Assembly (NCBI RefSeq): GCF_051842935.1
Contig: NZ_JBPXRR010000001.1
Location: 930,001-994,000, forward strand
Length of the DNA stretch: 64,000 bases
Origin: Pseudalkalibacillus sp051842935
Lineage (GTDB): Bacteria > Bacillota > Bacilli > Bacillales > Fictibacillaceae
Reading direction: 5' to 3'
In this document: piece by piece, positions 33,269 through 42,107 of the stretch
Layout: every line of letters starts with the position of its first letter
Position numbering within the stretch: position 1 is the first letter of the stretch
Notes under the pieces: model-generated
What the model saw: the letters and a program-made list of their open reading frames with translations, nothing else
Told to the model about the DNA's origin: nothing
Database searches by the model: none
Program-made: the position numbers and the translations under genes

Positions 33269-36028
33269 ATGAATTATAAAGATACCTTGCTCATGCCGAA
33301 GACAGACTTCCCAATGCGAGGCGGTCTTCCAAATAAGGAACCTAAAATCCAGGAGAACTGGGAAAACGAAAAGATCTATGAAAAAGTGCAGGAGAAGAAC
33401 AAAGACCTTCCAAAGTTCATTCTCCATGATGGACCTCCATATGCAAATGGGGATATCCATCTCGGTCACGCTGAAAACAAAATTCTGAAGGACATCATCG
33501 TCCGTTATAAATCGATGAACGGTTTCAATGCACCTTACGTTCCTGGTTGGGATACACACGGATTGCCGATTGAAACAGCGCTAGCGAAAAAGAAAAAAGT
33601 GAACCGTAAAGAACATTCCATTGCCGAGTTCCGTAGAATGTGTGCGGAGTATGCGATGGAACAAGTGAAGCTTCAAAAAGAACAATTCAAACGCCTGGGT
33701 GTACGCGGTGATTGGGAGAACCCATACATCACGTTGAACAAAGAGTATGAAGCAGAACAGATCAAAGTATTCGGAGAAATGGCGAACAGAGGTCTTATCT
33801 ATAAAGGGAAGAAACCTGTCTACTGGTCTCCATCATCTGAGTCAGCGTTTGCTGAAGCTGAAATCGAATATCAAGATAAGCGTTCTCCATCCATCTACGT
33901 CGCTTTCCCTGTGAAGGATGGCAAAGGCGTGTTGGAACAGGATGTTTCCGTTGTCATTTGGACGACGACGCCTTGGACGCTTCCTGCCAACCTAGGTATT
34001 TCCGTACATCCTGATTACACTTATGTGGTTGTCGAAGCGAATGGACGTAAATTTGTCGTCGTAGAAGACCTTCTCGATCACCTTACGACTGAACTGGATT
34101 GGGAAAACGCAGAAGTATTGAAAAAAGTGAAAGGTGCAGAACTCGAACATGTCGTTACGACGAACCCACTTTATGACCGTGATTCACTTGTCGTGTTGAG
34201 TGATCATGTCACGACTGATTCTGGTACCGGTTGTGTCCATACCGCACCAGGTCATGGTGAGGATGACTTCAAAGTCGGTAAACGTTATAACCTGGGCATC
34301 CTTTGTCCTGTAGACGACAAGGGATATATGACTGAGGAAGCACCTGGATATGAAGGCATGTTCTATGATGAAGCGAACAAGCCGATCACTGAGAAGCTGA
34401 AAGAACTCGGTGCGTTATTGAAGCTTGAGTTCATCACACACTCTTATCCACATGACTGGAGAACGAAGAAGCCGATCATCTTCCGTGTGACTGACCAATG
34501 GTTTGCATCGATTGATAAAATCAAAGATCAGATTTTATCCGAAATCAAAGATGTGAAATGGTACCCTAGCTGGGGTGAGACTCGTCTCCACAACATGGTC
34601 AAGGACCGAGATGACTGGTGTATCTCCCGTCAAAGGGCTTGGGGTGTTCCGATTCCTGTATTTTATGGTGAAGACGGTGAACCGATCATCACACCAGAAA
34701 CGATCGAACATATCTCGAACTTGTTCAGAGAGCATGGCTCAAATGTCTGGTTCGAGTGGGACACGAAAGACTTGCTTCCGGAAGGATTCAAATCTGAACA
34801 CAGCCCGAACGGAGAATTCACGAAAGAGACCGACATCATGGATGTATGGTTCGACTCCGGTTCTTCTCACCAAAGCGTGTTGAACGAACGCCCTGAACTC
34901 GAACGTCCGGCTGATGTCTATCTAGAAGGTACCGACCAATACCGTGGTTGGTTCAACTCATCCCTTTCTACTAGCGTCGCTGTGACAGGGAAAGCACCTT
35001 ACAAAACGATCATCACGCACGGATTCACGTTAGATGGTGACGGTAAAAAGATGAGTAAGTCCCTTGGGAATGTCATCGACCCAATCAAGGTCATGAAGCA
35101 GCTTGGAGCAGATATCATCCGTCTTTGGGTCTCGTCCGTCGACTACCAATCTGACGTACGTGTATCAGACGATATCTTGAAGCAAGTTTCGGAAGTGTAT
35201 CGTAAAATCCGGAACACCCTTCGATTCATGCTTGGTAACTTGAACGGATTCGACCCTGCACAGCATCGTGTCCAATATGAAGATATGAATGAATTGGATC
35301 AATACATGGCTGTGAAGGTGAACGAACTCGTCGACCGTGTCAAACACGCGTACGATGATTATCAATTCCTATCGGTGTACAATGCAATTCACAACTTCTG
35401 TACGATCGAATTGAGCTCCTTCTATCTCGATCTTGCGAAGGATACGTTGTACATTGAAGCAGAAGACGATCATAAACGTCGCTCTATGCAAACAGTCCTT
35501 TATGACAGTGTTGTTGCGTTGACGCAAATGGTTGCACCTATTCTTGCGCACACTGCAGAAGAGGTTTGGGAATACATCCCTGGCGATAAGGAAGCAAGTG
35601 TCCAACTGAGCCACATGCCTGAAGTGAAGGAATACGATAACGCTGATGCATTGTTGAAAAAATGGGATCAAATGTTGGATATCCGTGACGAAGTATTGAA
35701 GGCTCTTGAAAACGCCCGTAATGAAAAAGTCATCGGTAAATCTCTTGCAGCATCCATCAAGCTGTACCCATCTAAGGATGCAAAAGAATTATTGGAAAGC
35801 GTAATGGAACTTGATAAATTCTTCATCGTTTCCGATGCTGAAGTAGTCGGTACGAAAGAAGAAGCGCCAAAAGACGCTGAAGCATACGATCAAGTTGCCA
35901 TCGTTGTTCGAGCTGCAGAAGGTGAAACATGTGAACGTTGCTGGACGGTTACAACAACAGTCGGACAGGACGAACAACATCCAACCCTCTGTCAACGTTG
36001 TGCGACAGTCGTAAAGAATAACTATTGA
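33269..36028 (+). CDS. ileS: Isoleucyl-tRNA synthetase
   Basis: IleRS charges tRNA-Ile. The 919-residue class I enzyme has the HIGH-type motif GDIHLGHAENK and the editing (CP1) domain with WTTTPWTLPANLGI and GTGCVHTAPGHGEDD. It also has DQYRGWFNSSL, the KKMSKSLGN loop, and a C-terminal zinc-binding CERCWTV...CQRC. This architecture is the bacterial, mupirocin-sensitive type (about 920 residues) rather than the eukaryote-like form. It is controlled by the T-box upstream and closed by a terminator. Confidence 0.97.
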   Translation: MNYKDTLLMPKTDFPMRGGLPNKEPKIQENWENEKIYEKVQEKNKDLPKFILHDGPPYANGDIHLGHAENKILKDIIVRYKSMNGFNAPYVPGWDTHGLPIETALAKKKKVNRKEHSIAEFRRMCAEYAMEQVKLQKEQFKRLGVRGDWENPYITLNKEYEAEQIKVFGEMANRGLIYKGKKPVYWSPSSESAFAEAEIEYQDKRSPSIYVAFPVKDGKGVLEQDVSVVIWTTTPWTLPANLGISVHPDYTYVVVEANGRKFVVVEDLLDHLTTELDWENAEVLKKVKGAELEHVVTTNPLYDRDSLVVLSDHVTTDSGTGCVHTAPGHGEDDFKVGKRYNLGILCPVDDKGYMTEEAPGYEGMFYDEANKPITEKLKELGALLKLEFITHSYPHDWRTKKPIIFRVTDQWFASIDKIKDQILSEIKDVKWYPSWGETRLHNMVKDRDDWCISRQRAWGVPIPVFYGEDGEPIITPETIEHISNLFREHGSNVWFEWDTKDLLPEGFKSEHSPNGEFTKETDIMDVWFDSGSSHQSVLNERPELERPADVYLEGTDQYRGWFNSSLSTSVAVTGKAPYKTIITHGFTLDGDGKKMSKSLGNVIDPIKVMKQLGADIIRLWVSSVDYQSDVRVSDDILKQVSEVYRKIRNTLRFMLGNLNGFDPAQHRVQYEDMNELDQYMAVKVNELVDRVKHAYDDYQFLSVYNAIHNFCTIELSSFYLDLAKDTLYIEAEDDHKRRSMQTVLYDSVVALTQMVAPILAHTAEEVWEYIPGDKEASVQLSHMPEVKEYDNADALLKKWDQMLDIRDEVLKALENARNEKVIGKSLAASIKLYPSKDAKELLESVMELDKFFIVSDAEVVGTKEEAPKDAEAYDQVAIVVRAAEGETCERCWTVTTTVGQDEQHPTLCQRCATVVKNNY

Positions 36029-36037
36029 TATTTATTT

Positions 36038-36081
36038 AAAAAAAAGGCTTAGAGGAGAATTTTTCTTCTCTAAGCCTTTTC
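36038..36081 (+). terminator. Rho-independent terminator after ileS
   Basis: AAAAGGCTTAGAGGAGAA and TTCTTCTCTAAGCCTTTT form a long stem with a T-rich 3' side. The A-run on the left makes it potentially bidirectional. Confidence 0.85.
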
Positions 36082-36142
36082 GTTATATGACTTATTCAAT
36101 TAACGCTCTCACTTCAGGAGTTCGTGTTTTTTCAGACAGTCA

Positions 36143-36299
36143 AAAAGCTTTTTTGAGTGGGTGACTTCACCGGTTTCAGCGTTTTCACCTATCAATAAGC
36201 TCTCTTTGGGTGGGTGACTTCACTGGTTTTGGCATTTTCACCCTATCAAAAGCTCCTCAGGTTAGGTAACTTCACGGGTTTCAGTATTACATTTTCACA
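36143..36299. repeat. Three degenerate tandem repeats of about 53 bp
   Basis: Units at 36143-36194, 36195-36248 and 36249-36299 share the pattern AAGCT..., then G(T)GGGTGACTTCAC, then GGTTT(C/T)(A/G)G, then TTTTCACC(C)TATCA. The first two are the closest, and the third has drifted (AGGTAACTTCACGGG). The units abut without spacers. No ORF with a ribosome binding site runs through them. They fill most of the 467-base gap between ileS and ylyA. Confidence 0.75.
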
Positions 36300-36494
36300 A
36301 GGAGCATTCACATTCTATCTTCTTGTATGCTGCGCGTATCTTAAATAAGTGATCTTTGCCAATTTTTATCTGTCAAAATCCCAATGATATCGGATATTTG
36401 TATTCATGGATCTAATCATTAACGATTGAGTGGTGTAAAAAGGTCTGCTCTGGTCAAACTAAACGTAGGATTCTTCAAGAAGGGAAGTTGGGAC

Positions 36495-37172
36495 ATGAAA
36501 TACGATCACTTGAAAAGACAGCTAGAGCAGCGAAAAAAAGAAATCGAGCATGAATTTGAACAAAATGACCATTACGGTCTGAATCGAGGCTTCGCAAGCG
36601 ATACGTCATCCGGTGAACTTTCACAGTATGATAACCATCCCGCTGATTCAGGAACTGAACTATATGAACGTGAAAAAGATATAGCATTAGATGGACACCT
36701 GAAAGAAGAGCTATCTGACATTGAATATTCGTTGAACCAGATGGAGAACGGTACTTATGGAATTTGTGAAGTGACAGGGCAGGAAATTCCTATGGAGCGA
36801 CTCGAAGCGTTACCTACGGCGAGGACCATTAAAGATGCCTCACCTAACCAAGAAATATCAAGGGACCGTCCTGTCGAAGAAGAGATCATACAATCTATGG
36901 AAGAAAACTACTCAGAAGAAACGAACAATGAAATCAACGATCCGAATGTATATTACGAAGTGGCTTCCTTCAATGAAAACAGTATGACGTACGAAGACTC
37001 ATCCTTGATCGATAACCAGGACAAAACAGGTTATGTGGAGGAATATGAGCAATTCGTCTCTACAGATATCGAAGGATATACAGGAGCAGATCATGTGAAA
37101 TTCGAGCGTAATGTACAATACGATGAATATATGAACGAGCAATCGAACATAGATGAAGGAGAACAGTCATAA
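36495..37172 (+). CDS. ylyA: DksA/TraR-like sporulation protein (YteA/YlyA family)
   Basis: This 225-residue protein has an N-terminal coiled-coil hairpin (about residues 4-90) and a zinc-finger-like segment NGTYGICEVTGQEIPMERLEA. A long acidic C-terminal extension follows. DksA-type proteins bind the RNA polymerase secondary channel, and YlyA of B. subtilis is a late forespore factor acting on RNA polymerase. Only one of the four zinc-ligand cysteines is kept (CEVTG for CxxCG, and no downstream CxxC), so zinc is probably not bound. ATG 36495 is chosen because the coiled coil starts there. The upstream extension to 36426 has no clear ribosome binding site. Confidence 0.8.
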   Translation: MKYDHLKRQLEQRKKEIEHEFEQNDHYGLNRGFASDTSSGELSQYDNHPADSGTELYEREKDIALDGHLKEELSDIEYSLNQMENGTYGICEVTGQEIPMERLEALPTARTIKDASPNQEISRDRPVEEEIIQSMEENYSEETNNEINDPNVYYEVASFNENSMTYEDSSLIDNQDKTGYVEEYEQFVSTDIEGYTGADHVKFERNVQYDEYMNEQSNIDEGEQS

Positions 37173-37190
37173 GTTGACTGTTCTTTTCTT
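37161..37190 (+). terminator. Rho-independent terminator overlapping the ylyA stop
   Basis: GAACAGTCA and TGACTGTTC pair around the TAA stop codon and are followed by TTTTCTT. Confidence 0.75.
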
Positions 37191-37350
37191 GCTAACTTGA
37201 AAGTTAGGTTTACAATGGAACTTCGACTATGCACCACCACGTCCTGTGGGGAACGTAGAAGTCACAACATCCTGTGCAAGTGCGAAAAGGGAGTGGATTT
37301 TCAAGAAATCAACATCGCTTCAACGAACTGCTCCACCTAACTCCACAGCG

Positions 37351-37379
37351 TTGTGAAAGTACCTTTATTATGCTAAAAT
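37351..37379 (+). promoter_or_regulatory. Candidate sigma-A promoter for lspA-rluD
   Basis: TTGTGA (37351-37356) and TAAAAT (37374-37379) are separated by 17 bases and lie 31 bases before lspA. Confidence 0.6.
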
Positions 37380-37409
37380 CAAACGGATAGAAACAAAGGT
37401 GGGGGAAAC

Positions 37410-37880
37410 ATGGAGAACGCTCGTTATTATCTATTAGCGATTTTAGTATTGATCATCGACCAGGTTACGAAATGGGTGGTCGTCACTCGTATGGAACTAG
37501 GTCAGCAAGTGACCTTGATCGAGGATTTCTTTTATTTGCATTCTCATCGGAACAGAGGGGCAGCATTCGGCATCCTCCAGGGACAGATGTGGCTGTTCAT
37601 CATTGTGACCATCGTCGTCATCATCGCAGTCATATATTATCTACATACGGAAGCGAAAGGAAATGTATTGTTAAGTACATCTCTCGCACTCATACTTGGT
37701 GGTGCGATTGGCAATTTCATCGATCGATTGTTTCGTGGTGAGGTTGTAGATTTCCTTGACTTTTACATCTTCACTTACGATTTTCCGATCTTCAATATTG
37801 CGGACTCCGCATTAGTGATCGGTGTCGGACTGATTGCGATTGCATTTTTATTTGAAAGCAGAACTTCTAAGGAGACATAA
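37410..37880 (+). CDS. lspA: Lipoprotein signal peptidase (signal peptidase II)
   Basis: LspA removes signal peptides from prolipoproteins in the membrane. The 156-residue protein has four membrane spans. Conserved boxes include IIDQVTKWVV, HSHRNRGAAFGIL, and the two catalytic aspartate segments GNFIDRLFRGEVVDF and FNIADSALVIG. It begins behind GGTGGGGG. One base separates its stop codon from the rluD start, so the pair is co-transcribed, as in most Firmicutes. Confidence 0.96.
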   Translation: MENARYYLLAILVLIIDQVTKWVVVTRMELGQQVTLIEDFFYLHSHRNRGAAFGILQGQMWLFIIVTIVVIIAVIYYLHTEAKGNVLLSTSLALILGGAIGNFIDRLFRGEVVDFLDFYIFTYDFPIFNIADSALVIGVGLIAIAFLFESRTSKET

Positions 37881-37881
37881 T

Positions 37882-38799
37882 ATGGAACACGTTTTTATTA
37901 AAGTAGCAGATTCGATCAACCGTGAAAGAATCGATAAAGTCATTTCCAATGAACAGGAAGATGCATCCAGAACACAAGTCCAACAATGGATCAAAGAACA
38001 ACGGGTGAAAGTGAACGGTGAATTGGTAAAGGCGAATTACAAATGTTCGGCAGGGGATGAAATCGAGATTGAAATTCCAGAGCCGGAACCATTGGAAGTC
38101 GTACCTGAGCAGATGTCATTGGATATCATCTATGAAGACCAGGATCTAGTAGTCGTCAACAAACCTAGAGGTATGGTCGTCCACCCTGCTCCAGGTCATC
38201 TAAAAGGGACGTTAGTGAACGGCTTGATGGCACATTGTGGAGATTTGTCCGGAATCAATGGCGTGCTGAGACCAGGCATCGTCCACCGGATTGACAAGGA
38301 TACTTCAGGTCTATTAGTGGTGGCGAAGAACGATAAGGCTCATCAACATTTAGGTCAACAGATGAAAGATAAGACAACGACTCGAAAGTATGAGGCGATC
38401 GTACATGGCGTCATACCTCACAATAAAGGCACAGTGGATGCGCCAATCGGGCGAGATGTCCATGATCGACAAAAAATGGCGGTCACTGATAAAAACAGTA
38501 AAGACGCTGTGACCCACTTCAATGTGATTGAACGGTTCAACAAATTTACGTTTGTCGAATGTATCCTTGAGACAGGTCGTACACATCAGATCAGGGTCCA
38601 CATGCATTACATCGATTTTCCTGTGGCAGGTGATCCGAAGTACGGACCGAAGAAGACACTGGACATCTCCGGTCAGGCCTTGCATGCTAAGACATTAGGA
38701 TTCGTCCATCCGCGGACGGGTGAAGAGATGGAATTCACTTCTGAGCTTCCTGAAGACATGTCGACTTTGTTAGACGAACTTCGTCGAAATAATGCTTGA
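37882..38799 (+). CDS. rluD: 23S rRNA pseudouridine synthase, RluD/RluA family
   Basis: This 305-residue enzyme converts uridines in 23S rRNA to pseudouridine. An N-terminal S4 domain (RIDKVISNEQEDASRTQVQQ) precedes the catalytic domain with VVNKPRGMVVHPAPGH and the active-site HRIDKDTSGLLVVAKND (catalytic Asp). It also has ETGRTHQIRVHM and GDPKYG. ATG 37882 is chosen because AAGGAG lies at the end of lspA and the preceding in-frame codons overlap lspA. The exact target uridines cannot be read from sequence. Its stop codon is part of the pyr promoter. Confidence 0.9.
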   Translation: MEHVFIKVADSINRERIDKVISNEQEDASRTQVQQWIKEQRVKVNGELVKANYKCSAGDEIEIEIPEPEPLEVVPEQMSLDIIYEDQDLVVVNKPRGMVVHPAPGHLKGTLVNGLMAHCGDLSGINGVLRPGIVHRIDKDTSGLLVVAKNDKAHQHLGQQMKDKTTTRKYEAIVHGVIPHNKGTVDAPIGRDVHDRQKMAVTDKNSKDAVTHFNVIERFNKFTFVECILETGRTHQIRVHMHYIDFPVAGDPKYGPKKTLDISGQALHAKTLGFVHPRTGEEMEFTSELPEDMSTLLDELRRNNA

Positions 38800-38824
38800 C
38801 TCTTGTCTGAGGCTTTGAGATAAT
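38796..38824 (+). promoter_or_regulatory. Sigma-A promoter of the pyr operon
   Basis: TTGACT (38796-38801, overlapping the rluD TGA) and GATAAT (38819-38824) are 17 bases apart. Transcription would start near 38831, just ahead of the first PyrR attenuator. Confidence 0.8.
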
Positions 38825-38839
38825 CAGTTCAACATATGA

Positions 38840-38967
38840 AAAGCACCTTTAAAATCAGTCCCGTGAGGCTGAGAAGGGAATCGGTCAATCCATGAGAGTA
38901 ATTGCATCTCTATGGATTTTTCAGGAGAAGTATACCCTTTCGCCATCACGGTGAAAGGGTTTTTTTA
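38840..38967 (+). promoter_or_regulatory. PyrR-responsive attenuator 1 (pyr leader)
   Basis: The PyrR-binding loop CAGTCCCGTGAGGCTG lies at 38856-38871 between pairing flanks CCTT and AAGG. The terminator ACCCTTTCGCC / GGTGAAAGGGT with a T-run ends at 38967. PyrR bound with UMP stabilises the anti-antiterminator and so favours termination. Confidence 0.9.
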
Positions 38968-39008
38968 CGTAAAATAGTGGTCAATCAACAATAGGGGGGT
39001 GAACGGTG

Positions 39009-39548
39009 ATGGAACAAACCGTACTGCTTGATCAACAAGCAATTCGAAGGGCTTTGACGAGAATTGCCCACGAGATCTTAGAAAGAAATAAGGGCACAGA
39101 AAACCTCGTCCTGGTCGGTATCAAAACACGGGGTGTGTACCTTGCAAACCGGCTTAGCGAACGGATCGAGCAAATCGAAGGCGAAAAAGTCAACAAAGGG
39201 GAAGTTGACATCACTTTATATCGGGATGACTTATCCAAAAAGACGGAGAATGAAGAACCGATGTTGAGAGGTACCGATATTCCAGTAGACATTACGAATA
39301 AAACAGTTGTACTGGTAGACGATGTCCTTTATACGGGAAGAACCGTAAGAGCAGCAATGGACGCGGTCATGGACCTCGGACGACCTTCGCAAATCCAACT
39401 GGCCGTTCTCATTGACAGAGGACACCGAGAGTTGCCGATCCGACCAGATTTTGTCGGTAAAAATGTACCGACATCCCGTGAGGAAATCGTAAGCGTCGAT
39501 CTAACTGAAGTCGATGAAAAAGATCAAGTCATCATACAAAAAAATTAA
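39009..39548 (+). CDS. pyrR: Bifunctional pyr operon attenuation regulator / uracil phosphoribosyltransferase
   Basis: PyrR binds pyr mRNA when UMP is high and also has uracil phosphoribosyltransferase activity. The 179-residue protein has the PRPP-binding motif VVLVDDVLYTGRTVRAAMD and the N-terminal LVGIKTRGVYLA. The segment DLSKKTENEEP, which follows the arm, is typical of Bacillus PyrR. ATG 39009 follows a GGGGGGTGA. The GTG at 39006 is an alternative. It is the first gene of the operon that it regulates. Confidence 0.96.
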   Translation: MEQTVLLDQQAIRRALTRIAHEILERNKGTENLVLVGIKTRGVYLANRLSERIEQIEGEKVNKGEVDITLYRDDLSKKTENEEPMLRGTDIPVDITNKTVVLVDDVLYTGRTVRAAMDAVMDLGRPSQIQLAVLIDRGHRELPIRPDFVGKNVPTSREEIVSVDLTEVDEKDQVIIQKN

Positions 39549-39550
39549 TA

Positions 39551-39687
39551 AGGCCCTTTTTAAGTCAGTCCCGTGAGGCTGGCAAAGGGGAGTGAGATGG
39601 TGCGGTTCAGGACATGCAGGAGATCTGTATATCTGGAGCACCCTTTCATCCAACCTCTTTGCATGCCTGCAAAGAGGTATTTTTTTG
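39551..39687 (+). promoter_or_regulatory. PyrR-responsive attenuator 2 (pyrR-pyrP)
   Basis: The PyrR loop CAGTCCCGTGAGGCTG (39576-39591) is identical to that of attenuator 1 and sits in a CCCTTTT / AAAGGGG stem. The terminator CCTCTTTGCA / TGCAAAGAGG with a T-run follows at 39654-39687. Confidence 0.9.
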
Positions 39688-39715
39688 GGCCTCGAATCTG
39701 AGGAGGAAATCAATT

Positions 39716-41041
39716 ATGAATCAAAAAGAAGTCGGAATCCGTGAAGTGCCAAACTCAGGGAAATGGTTGACGTTGAGCTTCCAGCATCTGTTCGCGATGT
39801 TCGGAGCAACGATCTTAGTGCCATTCCTGGTCGGTCTCAGTCCAGCAGTCGCACTCGTATCCAGTGGATTGGGTACACTAGCTTACTTATTGATTACAAA
39901 AGGGCAAATCCCTGCTTATCTAGGTTCATCTTTCGCCTTCATCGCGCCAATTGTTCTGGCGAAATCGCTAGGCGGAATGGAAGCCGTCATGGTCGGTAGC
40001 TTCTTGGCAGGTCTCGTCTACGGAGGAGTCGCCTTACTGATTCGTACGTTAGGGATACGTTGGTTGCTTCAAATCCTGCCGCCGGTCGTTGTCGGTCCGG
40101 TCATCATCGTCATCGGGTTAGGACTTGCTACAACAGCAGTCGACATGGCGATGTACGTCCCAGGCTCAGATCCTCAGGAATATAGCCTGACTCACTTCTC
40201 AGCAGCATTGGTCACATTAGGAATTACAATCTTGGCTGCTGTCTTCCTGAAAGGGTTCTTCAGCTTGATTCCAGTATTGGTGGGAATCATCGGGGGATAT
40301 ACGTATGCATTCTTTATCGGTCTGATCGACTTTACACCGGTGCGAGAAGCACAGTGGTTCCAAGTGCCAGACTTGATGGTTCCATTCGTCAATTATACTC
40401 CCGTGTTCTCATGGCAGATCGCATTGATCATGGTTCCGATTGCAGTCGTCACCATTACAGAGCATATCGGTGATCAAATGGTTTTAAGTAAAGTAGTCGG
40501 AAAGAACTTCATTGCAAAACCTGGGCTCCACCGTTCAATTTTAGGGGATGGTGTAGCGACGATGATTGCTTCCTTCTTAGGTGGACCACCGAATACGACT
40601 TACGGAGAGAACATCGGTGTACTGGCAATCACAAGAGTCTTCAGTGTATTCGTGGTCGGAGGTGCAGCCGTCCTCGCAATCCTGTTCGGGTTCGTCGGAA
40701 AGGTTTCAGCATTGATCGGCACGATTCCTACGCCTGTCATGGGCGGGGTTTCCATCTTGTTGTTCGGTATCATCGCATCGTCCGGATTAAGAATGTTGAT
40801 TGATAATAAAGTGGATCTTGGGGAAAAACGCAATCTCGTCATCTCATCTGTCATTCTCGTACTAGGAGTCGGAGGAGCGACACTACAGATCACAGACGAG
40901 TTCCAAGTGGCTAGCATGGCACTTGCGACCATCACTGGTATAGCCTTAAACCTACTTATCCCAGGACGAGATAAGAACGTCCATAATAACGCGATTTTCA
41001 GTGAAATCGAGCAAGAGAAATCAAAAGAATCTGCAGCATGA
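39716..41041 (+). CDS. pyrP: Uracil permease (NCS2 family)
   Basis: PyrP imports uracil by proton symport. The 441-residue protein has about 14 membrane segments in the NCS2/UraA fold. It has the signatures QHLFAMFGATILVPFL and the substrate-site ITEHIGDQMVLSKV and GDGVATMIASFLGGPPNTTYGEN (shown here by its key Gly/Pro/Asn stretch). ATG 39716 with AGGAGGAA upstream is the natural start. Longer in-frame extensions would run through the attenuator terminator. Attenuators flank the gene on both sides. Confidence 0.94.
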   Translation: MNQKEVGIREVPNSGKWLTLSFQHLFAMFGATILVPFLVGLSPAVALVSSGLGTLAYLLITKGQIPAYLGSSFAFIAPIVLAKSLGGMEAVMVGSFLAGLVYGGVALLIRTLGIRWLLQILPPVVVGPVIIVIGLGLATTAVDMAMYVPGSDPQEYSLTHFSAALVTLGITILAAVFLKGFFSLIPVLVGIIGGYTYAFFIGLIDFTPVREAQWFQVPDLMVPFVNYTPVFSWQIALIMVPIAVVTITEHIGDQMVLSKVVGKNFIAKPGLHRSILGDGVATMIASFLGGPPNTTYGENIGVLAITRVFSVFVVGGAAVLAILFGFVGKVSALIGTIPTPVMGGVSILLFGIIASSGLRMLIDNKVDLGEKRNLVISSVILVLGVGGATLQITDEFQVASMALATITGIALNLLIPGRDKNVHNNAIFSEIEQEKSKESAA

Positions 41042-41056
41042 TGTACCATCTTTTAA

Positions 41057-41167
41057 ATAATGTCCAGAGAGGCTTATAAAGGTGGGCTGTTTTGCAAAAG
41101 GTCCGAAGTTCGTCGAGGACCTTTTGCTTCAACACGCCTTGACTTAGTCTAAGGCGTGTTTTTTTAC
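41057..41167 (+). promoter_or_regulatory. PyrR-responsive attenuator 3 (pyrP-pyrB)
   Basis: A divergent PyrR loop ATGTCCAGAGAGGCTT starts near 41059. A strong hairpin CAAAAGGTCC / GGACCTTTTG follows (41095-41126), then the terminator AACACGCCTT / AAGGCGTGTT with a T-run ending at 41166. It controls the biosynthetic part of the operon separately from pyrR and pyrP. Confidence 0.88.
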
Positions 41168-41192
41168 ACAACCATAATTAGGAGTGGTTCCC

Positions 41193-42107
41193 ATGAATCA
41201 TTTACTCACAATTGATACATTGAGTCCTGCTTTCATTGAAAACATAATGGATCGCGCACAAGAAATTCTCGATCAGAATTTCGAGATCTCTGAGCCTAAG
41301 GAAAAAAAGTTCGTTGCCAACCTGTTCTATGAACCGAGTACCCGGACGAAATTCAGTTTTGAAGTTGCGGAGAAACGATTAGGCTTACATGTCCTTAACT
41401 TCGAAGCGGAAGGGTCCAGTGTCCAAAAAGGGGAGTCGTTGTATGATACGGTCCGTACGCTGGAGGCAATCGGGGCGGACGCTGTCACCATCCGTCATGA
41501 CGAGGATCGATATTTTGAACAGCTGAAAGAGGTTGGCATTCCGGTGTTGAATGCGGGAGATGGGTGTGGAAACCATCCAACCCAATCTTTGTTGGACTTG
41601 TTGACCATCCGCCAGGAGTTCATCGTATTACAAGGACTGACAGTCGCGATAATAGGGGACTTGAGACATAGTCGTGTAGCTCGATCGAATGCAAGCTTAC
41701 TGAAGAAGATGGGTGCGAAAGTCCTCTTTTCAGGGCCGGAACAATGGTTTGATGAAGAGATGCCGAATGGAACCTATATGCCGATCGATCAGGCAATCGA
41801 AGAAGCAGACGCGGTCATGATGCTGAGGATCCAGCATGAGCGGCATCACGACATGATGGACATGACGAAAGAGGAATATCACGAGCAATTCGGCTTGACG
41901 GTGGAAAGGGAAAAGCGGATGAAGCCGCAAAGTATCATCCTTCATCCAGCTCCAGTCAATCGAGGTGTCGAAATCGCTGATGAACTCGTGGAAAGTGATC
42001 GTTCTCGTATTTTTAAACAAATGACCAATGGCGTAGCAATACGGATGGCTGTCCTGGAATGGGCATTACAACTCAAGGAGGTAGAAAGCTATGGGATTAC
42101 TACTTAA
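41193..42107 (+). CDS. pyrB: Aspartate carbamoyltransferase catalytic chain
   Basis: PyrB condenses carbamoyl phosphate and aspartate, the committed step of pyrimidine synthesis. The 304-residue protein has the carbamoyl-phosphate motif FYEPSTRTKFSFEVAEKRLG. It also has GCGNHPTQSLLDLLTIRQ, IGDLRHSRVARSNASLL and the aspartate-side LHPAPVNRGVEI. No regulatory pyrI gene is present, as in other Bacillus. ATG 41193 follows AGGAGTGG. The end overlaps pyrC by 17 bases. Confidence 0.96.
   Translation: MNHLLTIDTLSPAFIENIMDRAQEILDQNFEISEPKEKKFVANLFYEPSTRTKFSFEVAEKRLGLHVLNFEAEGSSVQKGESLYDTVRTLEAIGADAVTIRHDEDRYFEQLKEVGIPVLNAGDGCGNHPTQSLLDLLTIRQEFIVLQGLTVAIIGDLRHSRVARSNASLLKKMGAKVLFSGPEQWFDEEMPNGTYMPIDQAIEEADAVMMLRIQHERHHDMMDMTKEEYHEQFGLTVEREKRMKPQSIILHPAPVNRGVEIADELVESDRSRIFKQMTNGVAIRMAVLEWALQLKEVESYGITT

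Noticed and set aside
36143..36299. Possible CRISPR array
   Set aside because: Units of about 53 bp abut each other with no unique spacers, the repeats differ at many positions, and no cas gene is near.
37215..37337. A 40-codon Cys-rich ORF upstream of lspA
   Set aside because: It has no ribosome binding site and overlaps the TCCTGTG repeat segment, which explains the cysteines.
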